Assembly: GCF_000271845.1 (NCBI RefSeq)
Contig: NZ_JH719394.1
Span: 1-6,727, forward strand
Reading direction: 5' to 3'
DNA length: 6,727 bases
Origin: Rhizobium leguminosarum bv. trifolii WSM2297
GTDB lineage: Bacteria > Pseudomonadota > Alphaproteobacteria > Rhizobiales > Rhizobiaceae
The notes beneath the pieces are model-generated. The model was not told the DNA's origin. It made no database searches and saw only the letters and a list, made by a program, of their open reading frames with translations. This document shows positions 1 through 5,514 of the stretch, piece after piece (position 1 is the first letter of the stretch; the number at the start of each line of letters is the position of its first letter). The position numbers were made by a program, and so were the translations under genes.

Positions 1-1789
1 GTTTGCGTGCTTCGGTCCAATCAGCAACGATGCGACCGATTGCCTCCTGGCGTGTCGCTGCCTCGACGAGATGACCATGTTGCGCATAGACGTCGAGCCC
101 CTTCTCGACCTCGCCGCGGGCAAACAGCCGTGAAGCCTCGCGTGCCCATTCGTCACGCTGGCGGCGCACACCGGCAAGCTCGGCAAAACCGATCCGCTCG
201 GTGATTGCCCGGAAAGCAGCACCCGCCTGGATCGGCTGCAGCTGCATCGCATCACCGACCAGGACCACTTTCGCGCCTGCCCCTTCGGCGATCTTCAGCA
301 CACGCGCCATCTGCTGCGACGACACCATGCCGGCCTCGTCAATGACCAGCACGTCACCGCGATGCAGTGTGTCGCGCCCATTGGCCCAGGCCAACTCCCA
401 GGAGGCGAGCGTGCGCGACTTGATGCCGGAACTGTCTTCCAGCCCTTCCGCCGCCTTGCCGGCAAGGGCAGCACCGATCACCCGGTGCCCCTCGCCCTCC
501 CAGGCAAGACGCGCCGCCGCCAACAGCGTCGACTTGCCGGCGCCGGCAAGGCCGACAACGGCGGCGATCCCGCTGTCACCGGTGACATGACGGATGGCAT
601 CGACCTGCTCCGCATCGAGCCGGAACGGAGTTTTAGGATCGGCGCTCTCGACGGTTTTGATGGCAGCGTCGACATGCTTGAGGGAGACGGCAAAGCCGTC
701 ACGCTTCAACAGGGCCTGTGCGGACTGCGCCATGTCGTATTCGATGCGCAGCATGTCCCGCGTTGTGAACACCGCCGGTTCCGATAGCTTGCCGGTTTCC
801 GCCTCGATCTCCTGCGGCTTCAGCATGACCAGCTGGTCGGACGCCATCAGCCGGGCGCGGATGTTGGCAAAATCGGTGGGATCGTCGACATAACGGTGCA
901 GCGCCTTGGCGATATCCTTCTCGTCGAAGGTGGAGCGTTCATTGCCGAGTTGCTTCAACAGAAGCTCCGGCTCGGCCAGCAGCCGGTCGGCCATCTCCTG
1001 GCGCCTGGCAAGATCGGCGGGAGCGAAGTAGAGCTCCTTGCCCTTGCCGGCGAGGGCGGCCTTTTCTGGTCCGAGATGTTTTTGCGCAATGCCGTCGAGG
1101 CCCTGTTCGGCATAGGAGCGTCCATCGAGCCGGATCTCGTGACCGGCAAGCGCCAGATGCCGGTTGGCCGTCTCCGCCCAGGCGATCTTCCAGGCCTTCA
1201 TCGTTTCCTTGTCGCCGGCCCAGACCCTGTAGACGATCTTTCCACTTGGCCGGTCCGGCGTGACCACCCGCAGCGGTTTGCCGTCCTCTCCAGGAACCGG
1301 AACTTTCTTCGGCCCAAACCCCTCCTCGGTCAGCGGCCGCAGTGTCGTCATCAGATGGATGTGCGGATTGCCGTCCTTGTCGTGATAGACCCAGTCGGCG
1401 ACCATTCCTTTCGACGTCAGATTGTCGCGGACGAAGTCGCGAACCAGAGCAATATTCTGCGCTCGCGTCAGTTCCTCCGGCAGCGCAATGATCAGCTCGC
1501 GGGCAAGCTGCGCGTCCGCCCGCGTCTCGAAGGCATCGACGGCATTCCACAACGCCTCGCTTGCCTTGGCAACGGATTGGCCTGATATCGCCGACCCCAG
1601 CCAGGCCGGGATCTCATCCGGCAGCGCCAGCTCCTCATGGACCAGTTCGGCCGCCCCACCGCGATAGCTGAACGACGTTCCCATCTGTTCGTCGATCATC
1701 CGGGCGCGATGGCGATAGGCGGCAGCCGAAACGATGCTGCGGCCGGCTCCCCTGCTGATTACCTGCGCTCTGACGAACATGATCGCCAT
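1..1789 (-). CDS. traA: Ti-type conjugative relaxase-helicase TraA (N-terminal 596 residues, runs off left edge)
   Basis: TraA of the Ti/rhizobial plasmid family nicks oriT through an N-terminal MobA/MobL relaxase and unwinds the transferred strand with a RecD/TraI-like SF1 helicase. The frame is open without a stop for 596 codons. The N-terminus MAIMFVRAQVISRG and the candidate catalytic Y25 (in AAAYRHRAR) fit the family, and the metal-binding histidines appear at 143-145 (NPHIHLMTT). Helicase motifs follow: Walker A GLAGAGKST at 413-421 (K419), Walker B VLVIDEAGM with D484/E485, motif III GDAMQLQPI from 512, and VRRQ at 541-544. Full-length relatives are about 1,100 aa, so the C-terminal half lies outside the window. 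The start at 1789 has GGAG six bases upstream. The oriT lies directly upstream of the gene, as in Ti plasmids. No frameshift is seen, in contrast to several other genes in this window. Confidence 0.95.
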   Translation of the reverse strand, partial: MAIMFVRAQVISRGAGRSIVSAAAYRHRARMIDEQMGTSFSYRGGAAELVHEELALPDEIPAWLGSAISGQSVAKASEALWNAVDAFETRADAQLARELIIALPEELTRAQNIALVRDFVRDNLTSKGMVADWVYHDKDGNPHIHLMTTLRPLTEEGFGPKKVPVPGEDGKPLRVVTPDRPSGKIVYRVWAGDKETMKAWKIAWAETANRHLALAGHEIRLDGRSYAEQGLDGIAQKHLGPEKAALAGKGKELYFAPADLARRQEMADRLLAEPELLLKQLGNERSTFDEKDIAKALHRYVDDPTDFANIRARLMASDQLVMLKPQEIEAETGKLSEPAVFTTRDMLRIEYDMAQSAQALLKRDGFAVSLKHVDAAIKTVESADPKTPFRLDAEQVDAIRHVTGDSGIAAVVGLAGAGKSTLLAAARLAWEGEGHRVIGAALAGKAAEGLEDSSGIKSRTLASWELAWANGRDTLHRGDVLVIDEAGMVSSQQMARVLKIAEGAGAKVVLVGDAMQLQPIQAGAAFRAITERIGFAELAGVRRQRDEWAREASRLFARGEVEKGLDVYAQHGHLVEAATRQEAIGRIVADWTEARK

Positions 1790-1812
1790 CGACGTCTCCA
1801 CAGCGTTCAAGC

Positions 1813-1843
1813 ACGTCGCGACAGCGACGTATATTGCGCCCTC
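1813..1843 (+). other. oriT: Origin of transfer (oriT), Q/Ti-type nic region
   Basis: A perfect 7-bp inverted repeat (ACGTCGC 1813-1819, loop GACA, GCGACGT 1824-1830) is followed at once by ATATTGCGCCCTC (1831-1843). This hairpin-plus-core layout and the GCGCCCT core match the nic regions of RSF1010 and of Ti plasmids as I recall them (reverse-strand form GGGCGCAATNATACGTCGCT). By analogy the nick would fall between G1836 and C1837 on the plus strand. Its position between traA and the former traC fits. The exact nick position is inferred, not observed. Confidence 0.82.
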
Positions 1844-1849
1844 AAACCG

Positions 1850-1868
1850 ATCGGACCAAAGGTCCGAT
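1850..1868. repeat. 8-bp inverted repeat with 3-nt loop beside oriT
   Basis: ATCGGACC (1850-1857) and GGTCCGAT (1861-1868) form a perfect 8-bp stem with an AAA loop, starting seven bases past the oriT core. It has no U-tract, so it is a poor terminator candidate. It could bind a relaxosome accessory protein or a repressor of the divergent promoters, or belong to the extended oriT. The structure is certain and the role is unknown. Confidence 0.5.
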
Positions 1869-1896
1869 GCCGCTTTCCGGTTGCAGGCTAGCGCAT

Positions 1897-1924
1897 TTTA
1901 CTGATCTATTCCAGTTAGTATAAT
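1897..1924 (+). promoter_or_regulatory. Predicted sigma-70 promoter facing the traC remnant
   Basis: A consensus -10 (TATAAT, 1919-1924) is preceded by TTTACT (1897-1902, 4 of 6 matches to TTGACA) with a 16-bp spacer. The stretch is the most AT-rich part of the divergent region. Transcription would start near 1931, about 30 nt before the ATG at 1961. No TraR-type palindromic tra box was recognised nearby. Confidence 0.5.
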
Positions 1925-1960
1925 CGACACGGATCAAATGTCGAAAACGCAAAGGAACCA

Positions 1961-2204
1961 ATGATGGTCATACAATCATCGATTTCCGAGCTCGGCGCCC
2001 AGATCGACAAGCTGCGCAAACGCAAACGTTTTTCGATCGATAATCAGTTTTACCCCGCGCCGCGATGACGACAGGCTTGCAGAGACGGAGATCACCGATG
2101 AGCAGATCGACCGGATCTTCGAACAGATCGCGGGGCGACTTTGCAAGGAGGAGAAGGTGGGGCTACTGCCCCTCGACTCAAGCGAGCGCGGTCAGAGGCT
2201 CCAC
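1961..2204 (+). pseudogene. traC: Frameshifted remnant resembling conjugal transfer protein TraC
   Basis: TraC is a small auxiliary DNA-transfer protein encoded opposite traA across oriT. An AAAGGA site at 1951-1956 precedes the ATG at 1961. That frame gives 35 aa (ISELGAQIDKLRK, a short coiled-coil-like start) and stops at 2066-2068. The downstream frame carries RLAETEITDEQIDRIFEQIA from about 2073, which resembles the TraC C-terminal pattern (AGL.E.EI...FEE.A.RF). The two halves sit in different frames, so a frameshift between about 2000 and 2066 is implied. The second frame has no stop before the traD-like start and reads straight into it. Assignment rests on pattern memory, location beside oriT and gene order. 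It could instead be an unrelated short ORF, but the position argues for traC. Confidence 0.5.
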
Positions 2205-2290
2205 ATGACGGCTGAGCGCGAGCGCGAGGTGCGCGAGAAAGCGCTGCTCGCCGGGATCATCGTCGAGACCATGGGGAAAATAGAGCGTCG
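2205..2290 (+). pseudogene. traD: Remnant resembling the N-terminus of conjugal transfer protein TraD
   Basis: The ATG at 2205 has AGAGG a few bases upstream and opens MTAEREREVREKALLAGIIV, which resembles the N-terminus of the roughly 70-aa Ti-type TraD (charged start, then RxKIxLGGLVVKAG). Similarity fades after about residue 25, where the frame becomes arginine- and proline-rich and then runs antisense through the next gene to 2726. The remainder of traD and all of traG appear lost. The right boundary given here is an estimate. The in-frame read-through from the traC-like segment suggests the traC stop was also lost. Confidence 0.4.
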
Positions 2291-2446
2291 CAGAAGGTGG
2301 CCCCGCCCAGACACGGCCGGTTTCAATCGAACTCCGTTTGCGCCGGCTAGGAGGACGGCGAGCGCCGCCTCAGGAGGGCAGTCCGGTGCTGAGGCGACCG
2401 TCGAGTTCGGTTCAAATCACCGCCGCTCTGTGATCGCCGAATCGGT
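2291..2446. other. Non-coding stretch after the tra remnants
   Basis: I see no convincing gene, hairpin or repeat here. The plus frame stays open but its translation is low-complexity (Ala, Arg, Ser) and matches nothing I recognise. The deletion point that removed traD/traG probably lies in or just before this stretch. Confidence 0.4.
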
Positions 2447-2680
2447 CTATGCTTCGACAGCGCCGTCGAGCAAGCCGTCGTATATTTCCAGCAGCACGTT
2501 GGTGATCGCCTGTCCGAGGGCGTTGCCTGCGGAGCGTAGTTCCTCTTCGCTGCCATCACGGGCTGCTTTGGCAAGGTCAAAGCCCTGCTCGCTGACGATC
2601 TGCTTTGCCGCTTCGATCGCCCAGAGCCCGAAGTCGCCTCTGCTGTCGATTTTGAGTGTCTCGTCCATTGTCCATTCCAT
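2447..2680 (-). CDS. Small hypothetical protein, 77 aa
   Basis: I do not recognise this protein. It is acidic and looks soluble and helical, with no signal peptide or membrane segment (middle part IEAAKQIVSEQGFDLAKAA; C-terminal LLEIYDGLLDGAVEA). Its composition is protein-like, unlike the plus-strand reading of the same bases. The ATG at 2680 lacks a good ribosome site. The internal ATG at 2668 (residue 5) has GGA a few bases ahead and is an equally plausible start, giving 73 aa. It lies alone on the minus strand, downstream of the divergent WGR gene. No function can be assigned. Confidence 0.55.
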   Translation of the reverse strand: MEWTMDETLKIDSRGDFGLWAIEAAKQIVSEQGFDLAKAARDGSEEELRSAGNALGQAITNVLLEIYDGLLDGAVEA

Positions 2681-2825
2681 CGTGTCGCCGGCAGAGAGGT
2701 CTAGCCGCTTACTGCCGCGATGGTAAGTGCGGTGCTTGCAATATCCCCAAACCGGAAATCATCCATCACCGCCGTGAATCGGTGGATCCCGATCGATTCA
2801 AAACTGTCGTTGGACCGAGCTTGCG

Positions 2826-3197
2826 ATGAAGGCGACAATTCCCTCCATGTCCCATGAAGAAAAAGACGAGCTTCACCTTCGCCGGATCGACCCTGTCCAG
2901 AACATGCGGCGCTTCTACACGCTCCAAATCCAACCGACCTTATTCGGCGGGGCGTCGCTGGTGCGTTATTGGGGCCGGATCGGCACCAACGGACAGGCGA
3001 AAATCAACACCTATGATGATCCTCACAGGGCGAAAGCGGCTTATTGGCAGCTGGAGCGGGTCAAGCGTCGTCGCGGCTATAAGGAACCTGAGGCCAGCAA
3101 GAATTCCGCCTCGCATGACGTCGCAATTTTCGCTGGGAAGCGAGCACGCATCCCGACATTGTTGCCCAGCCTGCAAGCTGAGAACGTCGACGATTAA
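2826..3197 (+). CDS. WGR-domain protein, 123 aa
   Basis: The protein carries a WGR domain at about residues 30-86: FYTLQIQPTLFGGASLVRYW, then the signature W49-G50-R51 (YWGRIGTNGQ), then a basic end QLERVKRRRGY. WGR domains occur in poly(ADP-ribose) polymerases, where they contact DNA ends and nucleotide-binding parts. Small stand-alone versions are common in rhizobial genomes and plasmids, and their role is not established. A tail of about 35 residues with no recognisable motif follows the domain. The start is uncertain: ATG 2826 gives the longest form, ATG 2847 (MSHEEKDELHLRR) also keeps the whole domain, and neither has a strong ribosome site. It is the only plus-strand gene among the small plasmid genes here. 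Confidence 0.8.
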   Translation: MKATIPSMSHEEKDELHLRRIDPVQNMRRFYTLQIQPTLFGGASLVRYWGRIGTNGQAKINTYDDPHRAKAAYWQLERVKRRRGYKEPEASKNSASHDVAIFAGKRARIPTLLPSLQAENVDD

Positions 3198-3239
3198 GAG
3201 GCGACCGTCGCCGCCGCCAAGCACATCTTGGGGCTGCCA

Positions 3240-3723
3240 TTAGCGCCAGGATTGAAGGGCGCGCGCTGCATGAACGGCGATGCCGGTCTCGCTTGTGATA
3301 TCCCTGATGATCGCCGCCAGCGAGCCGAGTTCGTCCGCGCTCAGCGCCACCAGCTTGGGATAGTCGATATCGACGCCACTATGATCAGCGGCCAAAGCGT
3401 TCATCCAGTCGCCGCCGTTGACGCGGAATTCATGCGTGTCGCAATCAAATTCGAGATCGTCCAGCAGAGTGATGGCGAAGCTCCCGAAAATCTCGTTCTC
3501 GCCCTCCAACTGAAATTCGGCAAATTCATCGTCTCCAATGAGAACACTTCGTTCCAATGCCATGATGACGTGGATCCGATCGATTGCCGCGTCGACGCCC
3601 CTCGACCAGGCGATCGTGAAGCTGTCGCGAGAAATCGTCGTCGCAGCCGAAGCGGTTTGCGAGGACGACGAGCCGAAAGCCGGCAAGCTTGGTGTAGAGC
3701 ATGAGGTTCTGATCTGTTGTCAT
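3240..3723 (-). pseudogene. Hypothetical protein of about 160 aa, split by a frameshift
   Basis: A strong AAGGAG site lies upstream of the ATG at 3723. That frame reads MTTDQNLMLYTKLAGFRLVV and so on, but stops at 3526. The protein-like continuation (VDAAIDRIHVIMALERSVLI, then acidic sequence to LQSWR, stop 3240-3242) is in the next frame. Removing one base from the run of four C on the plus strand at 3598-3601 (GGGG in the coding direction) joins the halves as LVEG-VDAAIDRI with no other change, giving about 160 aa. I do not recognise the family. It is acidic and has no membrane segment. The frameshift could be a true mutation, slippage, or a homopolymer sequencing error. The gene is preceded by an inverted-repeat-bounded leader shared with the 55-aa gene. 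Confidence 0.65.
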
Positions 3724-3776
3724 GATGTGATCTCCTTCGTTGATGACGGAGATCGGCCACTCCTTGGCAAAGAGGG

Positions 3777-3863
3777 GTCAAGGACCGCGGAACGCGGCTC
3801 GCAAGCGGGGGAACCGATTTTGTCGCTCGCGGCAAAATTGGGGGAGACCGCGCCGTCCTTGAC
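3777..3863 (-). repeat. Leader element copy 1, inverted-repeat bounded (87 bp)
   Basis: The element is bounded by GTCAAGGAC (3777-3785) and GTCCTTGAC (3855-3863), perfect inverted repeats. Inside is a second imperfect palindrome, CCGATTTTGTCG facing CGGCAAAATTGG. It shares the box GAGGGGTCAAGGA-CGCGG, then AACGCG, the CCGATTTTGTCG and GGCAAAATTGGGGGA blocks and CGTCCTTGA with the element at 4262-4372. It ends about 54 bases before the start of the 3723 gene, so it would lie in that gene's 5' leader. It may be a cis-regulatory RNA or a REP/MITE-like repeat. Confidence 0.65.
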
Positions 3864-4037
3864 GCCGGATTTGCTGGAGTAAAATAGGACGTCAGAGAGA
3901 GAAGAGACCCGCGGACCCGAAGGGGACGCGACCGTTTCCGGCGTGAGCCGGCGGGAGTGTCGAGGGATGAAATCCCTGACAGACCGGCGGCCGGTCGATC
4001 CGGCCGGCCGGGCTTATGGACGTGGCGATAGCCTCCG
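3864..4037. other. Palindrome-rich non-coding stretch
   Basis: No credible gene is seen here. It holds several short palindromes: AGGGAT-GAA-ATCCCT (3963-3977), extended by TGTC/GACA (3958-3961, 3978-3981) with one bulged G, and GACCGG-CGG-CCGGTC (3982-3996), followed by a CCGGCCGG tract. On the minus strand it lies between the 55-aa gene and the leader of the 3723 gene. Open frames across it look like translated repeat sequence rather than protein. Confidence 0.5.
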
Positions 4038-4051
4038 TCAGAACGGAGGCT
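4030..4051 (-). terminator. Hairpin overlapping the stop codon of the 55-aa gene
   Basis: AGCCTCCGT (4030-4038) and ACGGAGGCT (4043-4051) form a perfect 9-bp stem with a 4-nt loop. The minus-strand stop codon (4038-4040) falls at its stem-loop boundary. The stem is followed by TATCGCC rather than a U-tract, so intrinsic termination would be weak. RNA stabilisation or attenuation is equally possible. Confidence 0.4.
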
Positions 4052-4205
4052 TGGGGTCGATGCGGCCATCCTGCTCGGCCCAGATCACCTCGCGTTCGGC
4101 CAGCGCCAGTTCCAGCTCGTTCTCGATCTGGCGACGCTCGGCCGGATCGGCGTTCCGCAGCTCCGCGCCCAGCAGTTCGATGATGTCGTCGATGCAAGTG
4201 GTCAT
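4038..4205 (-). CDS. Small conserved rhizobial-type plasmid protein, 55 aa
   Basis: The start at 4205 is set by AAGGAG seven bases upstream. An upstream in-frame ATG (4247) would add 14 residues but lacks this support. The protein begins MTTCIDDIIELLGAELRNAD, continues through a charged helical stretch (ERRQIENELELALAEREVIW), and ends AEQDGRIDPKPPF. It is predicted to be a soluble, acidic helical hairpin. I recall very similar small proteins on rhizobial plasmids, all of unknown function. It is preceded by leader element copy 2 and followed by a hairpin over its stop codon. No enzymatic motif is visible. Confidence 0.8.
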   Translation of the reverse strand: MTTCIDDIIELLGAELRNADPAERRQIENELELALAEREVIWAEQDGRIDPKPPF

Positions 4206-4261
4206 TGTCGTCTCCTTGACGTTGTGAAAGACGACGCCCGCGGTCATGGCGGGATGGAGGG

Positions 4262-4372
4262 GTCAAGGATCGCGGAACGCGACCGGCGGAGCCGGCGAGT
4301 GGGGGAGCCGATTTTGTCGGAGCGGAGGAAACCGGAGCGGCGGCAAAATTGGGGGAACCATTCGTCCTTGAG
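4262..4372 (-). repeat. Leader element copy 2, inverted-repeat bounded (111 bp)
   Basis: This is a second copy of the element at 3777-3863. It starts GTCAAGGATCGCGGAACGCG (4262 onward), holds CCGATTTTGTCGG and CGGCAAAATTGGGGGAACC, and ends CGTCCTTGAG (to 4372). TCAAGGA (4263-4269) and TCCTTGA (4365-4371) are the terminal inverted repeats. It is about 24 bp longer than copy 1, mainly through extra GC-rich sequence on both sides of the ATTTTG block. It ends 56 bases before the 55-aa gene start, almost the same spacing as copy 1. Confidence 0.65.
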
Positions 4373-4440
4373 GCCTTCATGCCGTCATGACACCCTTGGA
4401 CCGACTGAGCAGACCTTCCCCTCTCCGTATCGCACCAGAA

Positions 4441-4475
4441 AAGCCGGCAGCGGGCTCGATGCCCGCTGCCGGCTT
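4441..4475 (-). terminator. Rho-independent terminator downstream of the DUF736 gene
   Basis: AAGCCGGCAGCGGGC (4441-4455) and GCCCGCTGCCGGCTT (4461-4475) are a perfect 15-bp stem with a 5-nt loop. In the minus direction the stem ends in CTT and is followed by TTCTGG, giving a short T-run. It lies 50 bases past the DUF736 stop at 4525. Confidence 0.75.
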
Positions 4476-4489
4476 GAGTCTTGCGGGAA

Positions 4490-4517
4490 GGGCCAGCCCC
4501 GATGACGGGGCCGGCCC
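4490..4517 (-). terminator. Second hairpin between the DUF736 stop and the terminator
   Basis: GGGCCAGCCCCG (4490-4501) pairs with CGGGGCCGGCCC (4506-4517) with one mismatch and a 4-nt loop. It sits seven bases past the stop and has no T-run. With the stem at 4441-4475 it makes a tandem pair that may protect the 3' end of the transcript. Confidence 0.45.
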
Positions 4518-4524
4518 AGTCGCT

Positions 4525-4848
4525 TCAGGCCGGGCTATTCCAGAGGATGACCTTCTTGCTCGGCTCTCCGCCAGGAGCCTGGGCGACGTTGCCGAAGATG
4601 ACGCCGATTTCCGGAGCCTCCAGCTTGACGGAGAGGTATTCCTCGCCGGTCAGGCGGGCGATGCGGTTCCAGGCGGCGCCAATCTCGAAGCCGGTCTTGC
4701 GGTGGATGATGCGGTAGTCCGGTGCTTCGTCGCTCGCCTTGCTGGCGTTCGGCACGATTGCGATCGGCGCGTTCACCCGGATCGTCGCGAAGATGCCTTC
4801 GAGGCTGCCGTCGGTCTTCTGGGTCAGGGTTGCGATCGTGGTGGCCAT
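4525..4848 (-). CDS. DUF736 family protein, 107 aa
   Basis: The start at 4848 has AGGAGA a short distance upstream; longer in-frame extensions to 5193 lack this support and run through leader sequence. The protein begins MATTIATLTQKTDGSLEGIF and shows the DUF736 pattern: an early G-x-F, a segment with APDYRI at 42-47, EIGAAW at 55-60 and EYLSVKLEAPEIGVIFGNV in the C-terminal third. DUF736 proteins are small, probably beta-rich, and abundant on plasmids and integrative elements of Rhizobiales. Their biochemical role is not known. The C-terminal tail APGGEPSKKVILWNSPA is normal in length. The gene has an inverted-repeat-bounded leader (4872-5010) and a clear terminator, so it looks like a single-gene transcript. 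Confidence 0.9.
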   Translation of the reverse strand: MATTIATLTQKTDGSLEGIFATIRVNAPIAIVPNASKASDEAPDYRIIHRKTGFEIGAAWNRIARLTGEEYLSVKLEAPEIGVIFGNVAQAPGGEPSKKVILWNSPA

Positions 4849-4871
4849 GGTATGTCTCCTTCGGTTGCTCG

Positions 4872-5010
4872 GGACCATTCCCGATGGCGCCCGAAGAAGG
4901 GGCCGAGCCGCAGGCGTCACCGGAGCGCCAGCGCAGGGAAACCCCTTGCGGGTTGACGCTGATGGCGGCCGGTCCCTTAGAAAGGCGACACAAGAAAACG
5001 GGAATGGTCC
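4872..5010 (-). promoter_or_regulatory. Inverted-repeat-bounded leader of the DUF736 gene
   Basis: GGACCATTCCCG (4872-4883) and CGGGAATGGTCC (4999-5010) are perfect 12-bp inverted repeats 115 bp apart. Between them lie a nested palindrome (AACCC-CTTGC-GGGTT near 4940-4955) flanked by CGCCAGCG and CGCTGATGGCG, and a GC-rich tract. The gene-proximal arm ends 24 bases before the DUF736 start codon. Sequence of this kind recurs upstream of rhizobial plasmid genes as I recall, often mis-annotated as an ORF. It may be a structured leader RNA or a repeat element. Confidence 0.5.
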
Positions 5011-5117
5011 TGAACCGCGACCGGTGGGAGAGACCGATCTATGGCCATCCGATAGCGCCCGTGCCAGGAGCTCCTGCCCTGATGTCCTGCGCGATCTAAG
5101 AAAGCTCAGGCTAAGTT

Positions 5118-5514
5118 GGGCTGTACCGCTTGTCGGAATATGACGAGATAGTCGCTTCGCATGGCAAGGAGCTGCTGTCGCGCTACCGGGCAAGTTTCGC
5201 CCAGTTCACAGGTCTCGCTGACCGCCTCCTGCATTGCCTATTCACTGTTTTCGATTGCCTTTCTGTCCGTCTTCCTGGTCAAGTATCGCATCGAGTACAT
5301 GCTGGTCCTGCCGTTCATTGTTGCCCTGTTCACGGCCTATTTCGTGATGGCGACGAAACCGGGCTCGACGGCGCAGAAACCGGAAAAGCTACTCCGCGAG
5401 CCCGGCCTGATCGCGATCGTCGCGGCCCTAATGGCGGCCTTCATCTTCACGACATTCGTCGACATACCGCTTCTAGTGACTCTGACCGAACAGCACTACA
5501 TCACCATCCGATGA
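5118..5514 (+). pseudogene. 3' fragment of a UbiA-type polyprenyl phosphate transferase, frameshifted
   Basis: UbiA-family membrane transferases move a polyprenyl group onto an acceptor. The subgroup next to HAD and GtrA genes includes phosphoribosyl-polyprenyl-phosphate synthases. Only the C-terminal part remains. One frame gives LYRLSEYDEIVASHGKELLS and on to about 5210. The next frame gives VSLTASCIAYSLFSIAFLSV and on to the stop at 5512-5514. An extra base near 5211-5212 (GG) joins them. Three hydrophobic helices are visible, roughly at 5227-5283, 5293-5352 and 5401-5463, with the loop motif VKYRIEY between the first two. The upstream catalytic aspartate motifs are absent: the frame hits a stop at 5112-5114 and no earlier part exists in the window. 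The stop overlaps the HAD start as ATGA. The family call is from pattern memory. Confidence 0.7.

Noticed and set aside
896..1585. 229-codon plus-strand open frame, with several others between 7 and 1891
   Set aside because: They are antisense to traA, which carries clear relaxase and helicase motifs; their translations show no family pattern.
1790..1960. TraR-type tra box in the divergent region
   Set aside because: The palindromes present belong to the oriT hairpin and the 8-bp stem at 1850-1868; neither resembles an 18-bp tra box.
2761..2790. Possible operator palindrome upstream of the WGR gene (ATCCATCACCG/CGGTGGAT)
   Set aside because: The arms pair only with a 3-base bulge, and nothing links it to the gene.
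3401..4069. 222-codon minus-strand open frame
   Set aside because: It runs through leader element copy 1 and palindromic sequence and overlaps the better-supported 3240-3723 gene out of frame; its translation is proline/arginine/serine-rich.
3892..4380. 162-codon minus-strand open frame
   Set aside because: It is out of frame with the 55-aa gene that has a strong ribosome site, and mostly translates leader copy 2 and palindromes.
4387..4956. 189-codon plus-strand open frame
   Set aside because: It is antisense to the DUF736 gene and its terminator; no ribosome site and no recognisable domain.
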